A DNA stretch of 64,000 nt from Cladophialophora immunda (GCF_000835495.1 NW_015622542.1:5788485-5852484); one strand, 5' to 3'; shown: positions 18,940 to 30,560, counted from the stretch's first letter. Translations and numbers: made by a program. Notes: generated from the sequence alone by a model not told the origin.

Positions 18940-20469
18940 ATGGCACTCAACGTTTGGCGCCGATTCATAACTTTCTGTGGGCTATCGCATGAGGAGTTAA
19001 CGTCTGATGTACGTCATTGGATATGTTTTGGGAGGAGTAGGCTGATCGCCTCGTAGCATCGAAAGCAAGAAAACCCGCCGAGGTGTCAATCATCCCAAAG
19101 ACGTTCAAAGGAATGGCAAAAAGCAATCCGTTCAGCCAAAGACCCCTTTGCAATCAATGAGACTTTGCTGAACCATCTCGTTCAAAATGAGACCCCTGGG
19201 GAAGCCCTGTTTGAGCTCGAACAAACGATAAATTACCTCTACAGCCTTGGGGAAATTGTAGCGGTTCCTGATTTCAAGGTTAGAATGAGGAAGAAGGTCG
19301 AAGTCTTAGAGATTTATATCCACGAGATCAGAGACAAACTAGGGTGGAGCGTTCGAGACATTGATCTGCAGCTATTGCAGCAAATTCGCCGAGGGGGCTG
19401 TTTGTCGGTCGTGCTCGGTGCTGGAGCTTCCATGGCTGCCCCATGCCGCGCTCCATCCTGGAAGGGCCTAGTGGAGGAGATTCTACAATCAACATTGGAA
19501 AATGGTCTCGACATTCAACAGATCAGCGCTGATGATCTAGCCAAATTTCCACCAGGAATCCTGCCCCTCCTTCGAACTCTTCCAATCGAACTACCCGAGG
19601 TAGATGTTGAACCGGTACCATCGGACAATCCAGAACACTTCGAGTTTAACATGAAAGGGGTCCTCAGATTCGACCACGAACAGGCGGCCAGAGCCCGCAA
19701 CATCTTGGATGCTCTTGAGAATGGCGCCACTGATCCAGAGACGCTTACCCAAGGGGTTGACATTTGCTATGAGCTTGGTGGCCAGAGGCTCTTTGTACTC
19801 ATAACAAGCATCTTATACAGACACAACCGCCAGCCCAGTGAGATTCATGAAATCATTGCCCGCCTCGCGAAGCCTGACGCTCGGGGGCTAGGATGGGATT
19901 CTATTATAACATACAACTTCGACAATTTTATGGAGATTGCGCTCACCGACGCGGCGGTGCCGAATGCCGGCTGGGCGATGAAGGGAGATCGGATGTGCGG
20001 CGATCCTTGTTGGCTGGCCATTGAAAATCAAGGAAGGAACCCGTCCGCACGGCACCAGGCGGTTTACCACTTGCATGGCTACACGCCAAAGAAGCGGTTC
20101 AACATCGCAGGGGTCGGATTTGTTCTCGCCGACTCCCAGTTCAAAAGTCGCTACGCTGAGGGCCAGCCCATTACGCCAATCTTTCGGTTGGTGGAAAACA
20201 AGTACCTGGGGAAACCCAACCATGTTGCTCTATACGTCGGGTGCTCGTTCCAAGACAAATATATGAACGGACTGGTGAAAGCCTCGTTCGACCGGTGTTA
20301 TGGTCGGTACCACTACGCCCTCATGAAGTGGCCCACCAAAAGAAACGGGAAGGAGCCAACACAGGAGGAGATTAGAGACGCTTCCAAGCAGTATCTCGAG
20401 ATTGGTGTGCGTCCTATCTGGTTTGACGAGTTTGGAGAAGAAAAGGGGCTTTTGGAACGTCTGGCATAA
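18940..20469 (+). CDS. SIR2-like protein (predicted NAD-binding, immunity-type)
   Basis: Exon 1 (18940-19008) and exon 2 (19057-20469) join in phase across a 48-base intron with GTACGT donor, CTGAT branch site and TAG acceptor, giving 493 residues. The long exon is open to a stop at 19054, so a start farther left in it is impossible without this splice. After ~135 residues of mostly helical, charged sequence comes Val-Leu-Gly-Ala-Gly-Ala-Ser (~140-150) followed by Pro-Ser-Trp-Lys-Gly-Leu, then Ile-Thr-Tyr-Asn-Phe-Asp-Asn (~305) and Tyr-His-Leu-His-Gly-Tyr (~360). These match the NAD-binding loop, the catalytic Asn region and the His of the SIR2-like family that includes bacterial anti-phage NADases. 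Classical sirtuin zinc cysteines are not evident. It stands alone between gene-poor regions. Function as NADase is inference from the family. Confidence 0.8.
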
Positions 20470-22076
20470 CCTGCATCTGAATCGGGAAACTGTCGAATTT
20501 TGGGGGGATTATCCGGGGGTGCAATCTCCACATTCCGGCGTGGTGAAGCACCCCAAGTGTTTACTTTCCTTGGGCTCGGGAGGATGTCGGTCTGGAGGTC
20601 CCGTGCACTCACCCTCGCTGGTGACATTCTTGCTACATGGAAGCCTAACGGTGAGTATTTGGGGTCCTGCCTTCTCGACTATTATCGGTTCTCTACCGCT
20701 AGGCCTGAGGGTAATAAAGCGCCCCTTGGTACCGTTTGGTCTTATGCTTGTTGCGCAGAATGGTTTTGCTTCGTCGAATTGACATCGCAGGATAAGGTCT
20801 TTGATTCCTCGCCACTACTGGGAACTCTGGTATACCCCGCCACGCCCCAGCCGGGAGAATTTGGGGGCGGGGGAGGGCGGGGAGGACAAAGGGGGCGAGG
20901 GGCGGCAGGAATTTGGGCAGAGGAGGAATAATGGGAAGCGTATATATAGGTAGGGAAGATGGGAAGGGCAAATAGGGGGACGGGAGGATGAGGATGGCAA
21001 CAGAGAGGAATCTGAGAGACAGGATGGAAAGGGGGTGCGGGGGGGTTGAAGACAGAGAGCAATGGGTAGTCATTAGAGTCGTCTTTGGTAGGTACGGGGT
21101 ACCTAGATAGGCAACCTTGGAATATATAACAACCTAGGTAGTTCGTAGCCTCATCAGATGGAAAGTGTCTCGGTTGATTTTAAGGCAAGGCGTCTTGCGG
21201 CAGCGCCCGCTGGGGTGGCGCTGGCTTCCGCGCTAGTTAACTGGTCGTGCTTATTCAATGCCCCCCCGCAGTGCCCGCCAAACTATTATTTAGGCTACAG
21301 CCGAGTCAACTTTGATACTTGTTCACCGCGAACAATTGCACTATCTGGTATGTATGACTGGCATTGTCGGTGGGTGATTTCGTCTCTGCAATCAGGCATC
21401 CCAGCCTAGGGCTCACCCAGGCGCTGGAATGCGAGTTTGGAGGCATCGGGGACCTGTATGCACTGCTCGACCAACGGTCCAGCCCGGGCGGACAGCGGAC
21501 GACAAAAAATGTAACAAAAAACATGGACTACGCAACGCCCTCACTTTCAGACTGGGGAAAACCTGCACTCCGCAACAGACGTTGTATCCTCCGGATCACG
21601 TTCAATAAGGATAAAGAAGGCTGCAACAAATATACCCAAGGAGATGAGAGAGAATATTTGGAGAAACACACTGTTGCCGGACGGAGCTTACAAGTAGATC
21701 GTAACTACGTGGCAAGAGAATCATGGCCGGTAGCTCTCCGAGATCCCAAGACTTCTGGATAAAAGTTCAGAGTATTGGAGAGGCGGCAACTCCATGTTCG
21801 AAAGAGGCTCGGTCGGGGGACTCTTGGAGTGATAATGTTGTCCTTCAGATCTTGAGACTGGCTGTCGACTGGTCGGGCTTAGAGAGGTAAGGTGTTAGGC
21901 ACCGTCTTCAGACCACATTTGGAAGAGTGATAAACTGCAGAACGGAATGATCCATGATGACTAGACTAGGATAAACTGGGAAAGGAGGTTTCTAAAACGG
22001 TATCTGTGATTTCTTCGACCTCCTAACGGCACAAGAGCACCCCGAGGATCCCAGCAAACAAAAGAATCCGCCGAGG
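20470..22076. other. Gene-poor stretch with G-rich purine tract
   Basis: No gene was recognised. A purine-rich + strand with many G runs covers about 20855-21060. The rest has short frames only; the frame at 21364-21762 has no family similarity that I can see. Confidence 0.5.
20855..21060 (+). repeat. Purine-rich, G-run-rich low-complexity tract
   Basis: The + strand over ~200 bases is very rich in G and A, with several runs of four to seven G (for example near 20861-20905, 20976-20981 and 21030-21047). Such sequence can form quadruplex or triplex structures. No coding role is seen. Confidence 0.65.
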
Positions 22077-24563
22077 CTAATGGAACTTGTTTCTCGCCGC
22101 ATTTTTGTCGTTCTCCAGGTAAATTTCGACCTTGTTTGTCATTCGCGAGTCGATGTCCTTGCACCATAAGCACGCAAGGATGCTGATACCTCCAAAGGAC
22201 AAAGAGGCCAGAGCGGTCGTTCTGGAACAAGAGCATCCAATTGTCAGTACGTGCCCGTGCAACCGCAGCCTGTCAAAAAGGAGATGTGCTATGGGGATGG
22301 TGCTTCGTTACCTACCGTAGTGCTACGACATAGGATTGTTGAAACGCCGCAAGCGCGGCTGCGAGAATCTCTTCGCTGATACCTGGCACGGCAGATAGTG
22401 CTGTTGCTCCCAGTGGCAGGGCACTCAAAAGTGCCTCGACTGACGTTGAAGGCAAGCCTGCTGCCGTAGCCGCAGGCGGGACGAGGTCCTTCATACTCTT
22501 CGCTTGGACATTGGTGAGAATGGTCGTGCAGACCGTGAGGGCTATCACGCCGCCGCCGTTGCGCGCTACACCCGAAAGCCCGCCTGACACTCCTAGATCT
22601 TCTTGGTCCACCTGGACCAGCGTCAGAAATGGTCAAATGGAGGGGAGACGGACGCAACTTACTCCAAGTTGTGTATAGGCGATGGAGAGATACTGGCCCC
22701 AACCCATGGTAATCTGGTTCAGAACCACAAAAGCAATCATCATGCCCTTCCGATCTGGCCGGCCAAGTCCCAGCAGAGCTCCGAATAGCACTGTGATCAC
22801 CACCGAGCCCGTGAGCGTCCATTTCCAATTTCGCAGACGGCTTCCAAATGCTACCAGGAATATGGCGCCCACCACGAGACCGATATTCGGGGGCAAGGAA
22901 AGGATAACCCCGGTGGTAATGTCGGTGGCGCCGCCCCAGAAGACATTGCTAGAAGTGTCAGTACCCGAGTGGTTCCGTTCCTTCATACTTTGGCATCACT
23001 TACACCATGGTCGGCCATATGACGTTGATGATGTAGTAAAACATGGTTTCTGTCTAGATGGTATGTCAAATTTGGTACTGAGGGGAGAAAGCGGGAGCAA
23101 AACGGTCCGCCATAAATGATCCTGGCTGAGCACTCACAAATACTACGAGGAACGGTGCAGTCATGTCCCTCCCGTTGCCCTTGGTAAACACATGTCGTGG
23201 GCACAGTGGATATCGGACGTTGAATCTCTGCTCTGCTTGATTCTCCCAAAGACCGAAAAGGGCCACGAAAACGAGGCCGACGGTCAGCGGAGTCACGACA
23301 CGTCGATCCGAAGACGGTATTGTGGTGGTGAGAAGACATCCCGTCATGGTTCTATGGTCCTCGTCAGAGCTGGGAAAGGTGATATATCGCTTCGGCCGCC
23401 GCGGAAAGAGTGGGGTTTGTGAATCACATACAATGTTCCGCCAATGACGAAGAGGGCAATGCCAATCCAGTCCAGATTGCGGAGTGCCTCCTTCCAAGGG
23501 ACCCCCCTGGGGTGCTTTGGAGGATGATATAGAACATAGACTCCAGCAAAGCAGAATACCTTGAGACGTCAGCGATGACGATCCAGCAGGATGAATCGCA
23601 ATGACCTACGTGCGAAATGGCGGGAGCATAGAAGCACCATCTCCACGCATTGCCGTGCAGCGCAACATACCTGCCTGCAACGGGACCGACCTGCAGGGTT
23701 GTATTAACATTTTGATTGTCACCTTTGCTCTGCACTTGGGAGACTGACAAGGATGCTGACGAAGAGGCACAGATCGGTGATGACAACACCTAGGACAGTC
23801 AGGCTTTTCGTCAGACTGTCACAAAGGACGCGATATTCTCATACCTATATGGCGCCATTTGTTGGGCATCAGTTCCGGCTATCAGACGCAGTTAGGAACC
23901 TGTCAGCGCTTGATTCATTCCAGGAGAGATTACTAGAGCGAACGCGGCAAGCTGACAGTTGCCAGAGCCGAAGCCCATAATGGTCATGGCAATGATGATC
24001 GTGTTGGCTTTTTTCGCGCTTCCAGCCACGATGTTGCCAATCTAACCCAGGACCAAGTTAGCTTGGGGATCATGGATTTTCAATGGCGTGGTGCCGAGGT
24101 GCACGTACAAATGTGAGAATGTTACCAAAGAGGATGAAATTTCGTCGGCCAAGCAAGTCCGAGTTGGCACCGCAGGTCATGAAGGCGATACAGACCGCCA
24201 ACACAAAGGACGACACGTACCAGGTGGCTGCAGCGGCGTCCCCGAGGTCTCCGGCGACTGTGCCTCCCATGGCGGTCACTGTCGGTATAGGCCAGAACGC
24301 TGTGCCGAACTGGACCGAGAGGATCTGGGATTCTCAACGTCAGGAGCCGTTAATTACTCGGCAAGCCGTAGTACTCGTGTTGGAGGAATGGGATGCGGTC
24401 GTCCTACCGAAATGACGATCCAAGTCTTCAGCGTGACGAGTCCCTCGTCTGCGGCGGCGGGCATCGCGGCTGGGACATTCTCAAGTTGTTGTTCGACTTT
24501 GTCTTCTTCTAGTTGTTTCCCGTCCACTTGAACGGTCTCATTGTCCATCGCCATCTTCTCCAT
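22077..24563 (-). CDS. MFS transporter, TRI12-like (trichothecene/siderophore pump family)
   Basis: A gene of many exons on the minus strand. Start ATG at 24563; first exon to 24408, second 24109-24324, last joining at 22312-ish to the final exon ending in stop at 22077. The first exon is acidic and ends in Trp-Ile-Val-Ile-Ser; the second has Ala-Thr-Trp-Tyr-Val-Ser-Ser-Phe and Gly-Ala-Asn-Ser-Asp-Leu-Leu-Gly-Arg-Arg-Asn, the family loop after helix 2. Later exons encode Asn-Ala-Trp-Arg-Trp-Cys-Phe-Tyr, the Gly-Gly-Leu-Ser-Gly-Val-Ala-Arg-Asn-Gly-Gly-Gly helix and a Val-Pro-Gly-Ile-Ser loop that fit TRI12-like pumps. Members export trichothecenes or siderophores. It is divergent from the Baeyer-Villiger monooxygenase and probably serves that cluster. 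Middle exon borders were not all resolved; a broken gene cannot be excluded. Confidence 0.8.
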
Positions 24564-25481
24564 TGAGAGCTCGGAGATACTATATCGTGGAGAGATACGT
24601 CAACCTCGCCAATAATGCTTCGCTCGATTGCGTTGGAAAGACAAGAAGGAGTCGTGGCAGACAATTGTAAACTCCTCAGAAGCTCTTGGGAACCCATATC
24701 TATACATGTGAAGTGAAAGTGGCAAGAGAACGTCTAGAACCTGGTGCCTCGACGCAAACGTGCCCTTGCGTCGACATTGCCTACCAGAGAGCACGAGCCC
24801 TCGGTAGAGGGATTCCTGGGGCCGGAGTCAAGCTAGAAGCCGGAACCGAGATATAGTTCCAACCTTCCTCGACGCTCTACTCGAAACGTAAGGCTGGGGA
24901 ATTGGAGTACGGGGCAGTCATGGGGACACCATAGATATCCCAGACACTGCCCCCAGCAGACTCGCATGGTAGCCTTTGCTGCGAATGTTCCAGGAAATAG
25001 AGGTTTCCCAGACACAAGTGTCAAGAAGAACGGCCGAATTCCTTTGAACCGATGAGACTAACACGCGCATCCGTCGCTTCCGTTTCAGCTCCTATAGTTG
25101 GCAAGCCCCTTTTTTTGATCGTGCCTCGAATTCGCCGTGCAAAGACGGTGAACTTTGGCCCGCAGCTGAAGGTAATTCGACATTCGAAATCTTTCCATCC
25201 TTGAAGTACGAAAAGGACACTGTCAAAGCTGCGTCCGCCATGTTTTTCACTAGCCTCGGCAGATGGCAACCACACCGCCAGAGTCGGATGTGAATCAACG
25301 CATGAGGGAGACTGTGCAGCACCCCCTGAAGGTCAGCATGGAAGGTAATGCAGGTAGGAGATTGTCGACAGAAATACTTAATGTTGATGATCTCTGCGTC
25401 TGAAGTCAATGGTGGCGCTTGAACAAGACAGGTTCTCTTTGAGTGTCCTTGAGTTTCTCATACGCCATCGAATTCCTCGCC
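24564..25481. promoter_or_regulatory. Divergent intergenic region, 0.9 kb
   Basis: This lies between the start codons of the TRI12-like transporter (minus) and the Baeyer-Villiger monooxygenase (plus) and should contain both promoters. No gene is seen in it. The monooxygenase frame extends to a GTG at 25443 but has no upstream ATG. Confidence 0.45.
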
Positions 25482-27092
25482 ATGTCGGATCAAATTGCTG
25501 TCGACGCGGTTGTCGTGGGTGCTGGATTCGGTGGCATATATGCCACGTACCGTCTCTCACGCATGGGTCTGAGTGTGCAATGTATCGACATTGCGGACGA
25601 TGTGGGCGGTACGTGGTACTTCAACAAGTATCCCGGCGCCATGAGTGACACGGAAAGCTACCTGTACAGGTACTCGTGGGACAAGGAAGACCTCCAAACC
25701 TACCCGTGGTCGTCACGCTATCTCTATCAGCCCGAGATCCTGGAGTACCTTCGACACGTTGTCAAGAAACATGACCTGCGACGGCTCATGGAGTTTGGCG
25801 TCGAAATGACATCGGCGACGTGGGATGACTCGGTCTGTCGATGGCGTGTCGCGACTTCGATGGGCAAGGCCTTTCTCGCACGCTACCTGGTGAACTGCCT
25901 GGGGCTGCTTTCCCAACCAAACTATCCAGACATTCCCGGCTTGAGCAATTTCAAAGGCCAGAAGGTACACACGGCCAAATGGGACAACACCGTTCAACTC
26001 CAGGGCAAGAGCGTCGGCGTCATTGGAAACGGTTCGACTGGTATCCAGGTCATGACCGCTATAGCCCCGGTCGTCGGCGAGCTTAAATCCTTTCAACGCC
26101 ATCCACAGTACTCAGTCCCCAGTGGCCAACGTCCCCTCTCGGTGGGTGAGCGCGAACAGATCAACCAAAACTACGACGGCACATGGAAAGGCGTGTGGAT
26201 CTCAGCGGTCGGGTTCGGTGTCCCCGAGGTCGGCCGTAAAGCGATGGAGGCCACTCCACAAGAGCGCGAGGCGGCCTTTCAGAAAGTATGGGAGCAGGGC
26301 AACGGCTTCCGTTTCATGTTCAGTGCCTTCGGAGATCTTGTCTCTGACGAAGCCGCCAACGAGGAAGCCTGCAAGTTCATCCGCGGCAAAATCGATTCCA
26401 TCGTGAAAGACCCGCGAAAGGCAGACATCCTCAAGCCGCGCGATCTCTATGCCCGTCGCCCCCTATGTGACACCGGATACTATCAAATCTTCAACCGCGA
26501 CAACGTCGACGTCTTCGACCTGAAGGCAAATCCCATCGCGAGAATAGTCGACCGAGGCATCGAACTCTCAGACGGAAGCACACACGAGCTCGATGTTCTC
26601 GTCTTCGCCACGGGATTTGACGCCATCGAGGGCAACTATCTCCGCGTAAAGATTATCGGACGTGGAGGCAGGACGATTCATGAGCATTGGCGAGACGGAC
26701 CGAAGGCGTACGGGGGCATCGCCTGCGCGGGATTTCCCAACATGTTTCTCGTCTCCGGCCCCCAAGGACCATTCGCCAACTTCCCTCCTGTCATTGAAAG
26801 CGAGATTGAATTTATCGTGTCTTGCATTGCCTATGCGGAGGGTGGTCCGACTACCGAGGGAAGAAAACCTACTATAGAGGCGTCGCGAGAGGCAGAGACG
26901 GATTGGGTGGCTTCCTGTGACCGGCTAGTGGATGGACTGCTATTCAAGCGGACAGCCAGCTGGATATTTGGCGCGAACGTCCCTGGGAGAAAGGCGACGA
27001 CCAACTTCTACTTTGGAGGACTGGTTAACTACCGGAAATGGGTGGCAGACGTGATCACAAATGGTTTTCGTGGCTTTGAGTTATCAAATTGA
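25482..27092 (+). CDS. FAD/NADPH Baeyer-Villiger monooxygenase
   Basis: One exon, 536 residues from the ATG at 25482. Two Rossmann motifs are clear: Gly-Ala-Gly-Phe-Gly-Gly at ~12-18 for FAD and Gly-Asn-Gly-Ser-Thr-Gly at ~183-188 for NADPH. The Baeyer-Villiger fingerprint Phe-x-Gly-x3-His-x3-Trp-Asp sits at ~156-167. Asp-Val-Gly-Gly-Thr-Trp-Tyr and Tyr-Pro-Gly-Ala near residues 45-60 and a C-terminal Ala-Thr-Gly-Phe-Asp complete the family picture. These enzymes insert oxygen next to a ketone to give an ester or lactone. The next gene is a hydrolase that could open that ester. Length is normal for the cyclohexanone/phenylacetone type. Confidence 0.93.
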   Translation: MSDQIAVDAVVVGAGFGGIYATYRLSRMGLSVQCIDIADDVGGTWYFNKYPGAMSDTESYLYRYSWDKEDLQTYPWSSRYLYQPEILEYLRHVVKKHDLRRLMEFGVEMTSATWDDSVCRWRVATSMGKAFLARYLVNCLGLLSQPNYPDIPGLSNFKGQKVHTAKWDNTVQLQGKSVGVIGNGSTGIQVMTAIAPVVGELKSFQRHPQYSVPSGQRPLSVGEREQINQNYDGTWKGVWISAVGFGVPEVGRKAMEATPQEREAAFQKVWEQGNGFRFMFSAFGDLVSDEAANEEACKFIRGKIDSIVKDPRKADILKPRDLYARRPLCDTGYYQIFNRDNVDVFDLKANPIARIVDRGIELSDGSTHELDVLVFATGFDAIEGNYLRVKIIGRGGRTIHEHWRDGPKAYGGIACAGFPNMFLVSGPQGPFANFPPVIESEIEFIVSCIAYAEGGPTTEGRKPTIEASREAETDWVASCDRLVDGLLFKRTASWIFGANVPGRKATTNFYFGGLVNYRKWVADVITNGFRGFELSN

Positions 27093-27858
27093 GGTTGTTT
27101 GTCGGACTTCTGGGCGAAAAATGTGTTGGACCAGGAACCACCCGAGAGAGAGCTTTCAGACACGCACTGAATACCAATACAATTACTCAAAAATCAGCAA
27201 GATGTATGCTCTGGTCGGCGCCAGCATGGCCGTCAACTGGCTTGTAACAATGAACTCGCGTCATCTTCGAGAACCGGGAGCAACGGGCATTGTGGAAAGC
27301 CCCGTTCGACCGGGCAACCAAGGTCAACCACAGAATCTCATGCCATCCGAGATTTCGGCCAAAAGGGCATGGAATCCCTCAAAGTGAGCGCAAAAGCCTG
27401 GCGTGATGATACATGCAAGTGGGTTGCTAAGAGCTCTGCTGCTCCGTGTCCATCCCGTACGGAGAGCATGAAGACCCACAAGGCTGGCAAAATTCAACTA
27501 AACTCGGATCCGTCGGTTCCTGTGTTAGTCGATGGGGAAACCTTGAGTCTGTCCAATGAGGAGTAGGAATAGACTTGGGATCCGCTAATTCCTGCTTGTA
27601 GCACGAGTTTTGCCTATGCGAGGGATGCTCATTTCGAATGCTCTGTCGTTCTTTACAGTACCGAGGACGGATCAACACAGGCAGGACTGCGCTGAGATCG
27701 CATCACAAAAGTAGACATATAAAGATGAATCTAGTTCTGCTACCGAGTCCAGTTCGTCTGCTGGTTGTAAACGAACCAACGATTTTAACCAAAGGTTGCC
27801 TCTTCTTTTCCAACGAGTAATCGAATCCTTTCAGGAGCATTCTGCCTTGGACTTCAAT
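27093..27858. other. Intergenic, 0.77 kb
   Basis: This lies between two genes in the same direction. No coding similarity was seen. It holds the 3' region of the monooxygenase and the promoter of the hydrolase. Confidence 0.45.
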
Positions 27859-28905
27859 ATGGGCAGGCAGAACATCGAGTTCAAGAACTCGGACGGTGTC
27901 ACCCTGCGCGGCTGGTTCTACACGCCCGACAATGCCCCTGCTGGCAAGCTCCCGACGCTGGTGATGGCGCACGGCTTCACGGCCCTGAAGGAGATGACGC
28001 TGGACTTTTATGCCGAATCCTTCACCGGGGCGCTGGCCATGAACTGCCTTGTCTACGACCACCGCGGATTCGGCGAGAGTGACCACGTCGCGGGCCAGCC
28101 GAGGGGCGAGCTCGTGCCGAATCTGCAGATCGCCGACTACTCAGACGCCATCACCTACGCGGCCACGCGACCAGAGGTGAATCCCGACAAGATTGGCGTC
28201 TGGGGCACGTCCTACAGCGGCGGCCACGTGCTGACGGTCGCCGCGATCGATCGACGAGTCAAGGTCGTGCTCAGCCAAGGGCCGTGTGTCAGTGGCTGGG
28301 ACAACTTTCACCGCTTGGTCCGTCCAGACTTGATCCCGGCATTGGAGGAGGCCTTTGCAGCAGGTATGTAGCACACTTCCTTCTACCCAGATGTTCTGCA
28401 GACGTGAACTGACGTGGGTCTCTAGATCGCATAGCGAGGTTGCAAGGCAAAGAGCCTACATACATTCCCATTGTCCATCAAGATCTGTTTGGAAGTTGCG
28501 CGTTGAACGGCACGGACGTGCACGACTTTTTCATGGAGTGGCAGAACAAGTCGACGTGGAAAAACACCATTACCCTCAAAAGGTACATTCCTCATTCGAG
28601 ACTTGTGTGCCTCTGTTCGTTCCTACGTCGCTGCTGACCACTTTGACAGCGTTGAGCTCTTCCGCGCATACGAGCCTCAGCACCTGATCGAGAAAATCGC
28701 CCCGACGCCGTTGTTGATGACCGTTCCCACTTTGGACACTCTCACACCCCCAGATCTCTCGCTTGCCGCGTACGCGAGAGCCCGAGAGCCAAAGGAGCTG
28801 CAACTGCTTCCTGGCGGACACTTTGATTCATATGCAGGCGAGACGATGAAGAAAAACATTGCGACCCAGATTGAGTTCCTCAGGAAATGGCTTGTCGGTC
28901 AATAG
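27859..28905 (+). CDS. Alpha/beta hydrolase (dienelactone hydrolase / polyketide-transferase-like)
   Basis: Three exons (27859-28363, 28426-28582, 28650-28905) join in phase, 305 residues. The order is N-terminal Gly-Val-Thr-Leu-Arg-Gly-Trp strand, His-Gly-Phe oxyanion region (~38), Tyr-Asp-His-Arg-Gly-Phe-Gly-Glu-Ser, the nucleophile elbow Gly-Thr-Ser-Tyr-Ser-Gly-Gly (~116-122), an acid in Pro-Thr-Leu-Asp near residue 250 and the His of Gly-Gly-His-Phe-Asp near residue 275. This is the fold of the dienelactone hydrolase and X-Pro peptidase-like group that also holds fungal polyketide transferases of the Af380 kind. Placed just behind a Baeyer-Villiger enzyme, it may hydrolyse the ester product; transfer of an acyl chain is an alternative. 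Confidence 0.88.
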
Positions 28906-29657
28906 GAAACACTGGTCGGTCATTTGCCCGGCTTGGCTCCAGTAGTCAAACGTAGAGCAAATTCATGATACTAAAGAGCCTCTCAAGTATAGCTCTTTTC
29001 TTGAGCTTGCTGTGTGTAGTCCAATCCTGATCTCGAGGTCCGAAGAAGCTTTTGCAATGCTAGCAAGCAGCCATGGCCTCTATTGGTCTGGTGTCGATCG
29101 TGCTCGCGAATCTTCCTGGCTGTGCAACGATGTTACTTTCCACCACGGGACTGGACGCTATACCGACGAAGCAGCCTCTCCAGTTGCCTTAGCTGGAACA
29201 GGAAGTCGCACCACCAGACGGAAAGATCTGAAAGCAGATACTGCAAGGCTCGAGATCGGATCCGGACTATTGAACTCCACCGCCCCTCCAAGAACACTGA
29301 TCCTCCCCCTCAGCGATAGCCATTCCGGTTTGCTAACCCACCAGAATATTTGCCGTCAATGCCTTCCCGTTCGTAATCACAGCAGACACAAATTGCTTTA
29401 TGCATTCAATGACGCACAGCATAGCCTGATACATGGTATCTGCACGAGAAAAGTCCTACTTGGGGCCGCTCATTGTGGGTGATGCTCTCCTTGTGCTCCA
29501 GTACAGTAATCTTGATTGATAAGACTCTGGGGGCTCTGCGTGCTATATAGTGCTTTGTGCAAGCCTCAGCCATCTCTAGAAGATCGTACATCCTCTCTTC
29601 ATGTCCTAAAACGAGGGCTTTGTCCACTCTCTCACTTTCTCCAGTCGATTGACAACC
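28906..29657. other. Intergenic, 0.75 kb
   Basis: No gene is recognised. Frames here are short and lack similarity. The NmrA-like gene that follows is expected to have its promoter here. Confidence 0.45.
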
Positions 29658-30560
29658 ATGGATCCTACTAAAGTAGCACTGGCGGGAGCGACTGGAAATC
29701 TCGGAGTGCCGATCCTCGAGACGCTTCTCAACGCGAAGATATCGGTGACGGTGCTCACGCGCATCGGAGGGAGGAACTCATCCAAACTGCGACGGTACGC
29801 AGACCTGACTATCAAGGAGGTCGACTATGCCAACCCCGATTCGATAAGGCCCGCGCTCCAAGGCATCACGGTGGTTGTCTCTTGCGTCGCGACTTTGGCC
29901 ATCGGGTCTCAGAACGCTCTCATCGACGCGGCCTGCGCGGCCGGCGTGAGGCGTTTCATCCCCGCCGAGTTCGGCATGGATTCGCTCAACCCGCTGTGCG
30001 TCAAGCTTCCGGTGTGCGAGCCCAAGGCTGCGACGCAGGCCTATCTCGCACGCAAGTCTCGCGAAAACCCGGGATTCACCTGGACTGGCATCGCGAACGG
30101 GCTATTCCTCGACTGGGGGCTGAGAGAAGGCTTCATCGTGGACCTCCACCGGCGCACGGCGACACTGTACAACGGCGGGGACGTCCCCTTCAGCGCCACG
30201 AACTTGGACGACGTCGCCAAAGCCGTCTTGGGCGTTACCCAGAACCTCGAGGAAACCGCCAACCGCCTGCTCTACGTCCATTCCGCCGCCACGACACAGA
30301 ATGAATTGATCCGCTTTGCAAAAGAGCGCGTCGACAAAGAATGGTGTCTCCAGGCAAAAGATACCCGGGAGACCATGGAGGAGAGTTTGGAGGAATTGCA
30401 CAAGGGCAATGATCAGGCGGCAATGGACGGCTTCTGCGTGGTGGGAATGTTTGACCCCAAGTATGGCGGGGACTTTTCGAGTCACCTCGACAACGAGCTC
30501 TTGGGTCTCAGGACGCTCGATGAAGCTGGGGTGAGGGCGGTAGTTAGAAGCCTCCTCTGA
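29658..30560 (+). CDS. NmrA-like / isoflavone-reductase-like NAD(P)-binding protein
   Basis: One exon, 300 residues, from the ATG at 29658 (a TTG nine bases upstream is in frame). The N-terminus carries Ala-Gly-Ala-Thr-Gly-Asn-Leu-Gly for NAD(P) binding, then Thr-Val-Leu-Thr-Arg after the second strand, Val-Val-Ser-Cys-Val-Ala and Arg-Phe-Ile-Pro-Ala-Glu-Phe-Gly, a hallmark of the NmrA/isoflavone-reductase (PCBER-like) group. Members either reduce aromatic substrates or act as redox sensors for regulators. In this cluster a reductase step is plausible. There is no intron, unlike the second NmrA-like gene at 58247. Confidence 0.9.
   Translation: MDPTKVALAGATGNLGVPILETLLNAKISVTVLTRIGGRNSSKLRRYADLTIKEVDYANPDSIRPALQGITVVVSCVATLAIGSQNALIDAACAAGVRRFIPAEFGMDSLNPLCVKLPVCEPKAATQAYLARKSRENPGFTWTGIANGLFLDWGLREGFIVDLHRRTATLYNGGDVPFSATNLDDVAKAVLGVTQNLEETANRLLYVHSAATTQNELIRFAKERVDKEWCLQAKDTRETMEESLEELHKGNDQAAMDGFCVVGMFDPKYGGDFSSHLDNELLGLRTLDEAGVRAVVRSLL

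Noticed and set aside
20402..20931. Overlapping frames after the SIR2-like gene that could extend it
   Set aside because: The SIR2-like frame ends with a normal stop, and the following frames have no similarity and run into the purine tract.
29012..29482. 156-codon + strand frame between hydrolase and NmrA-like genes
   Set aside because: No ATG with good context at the conserved part and no family similarity.
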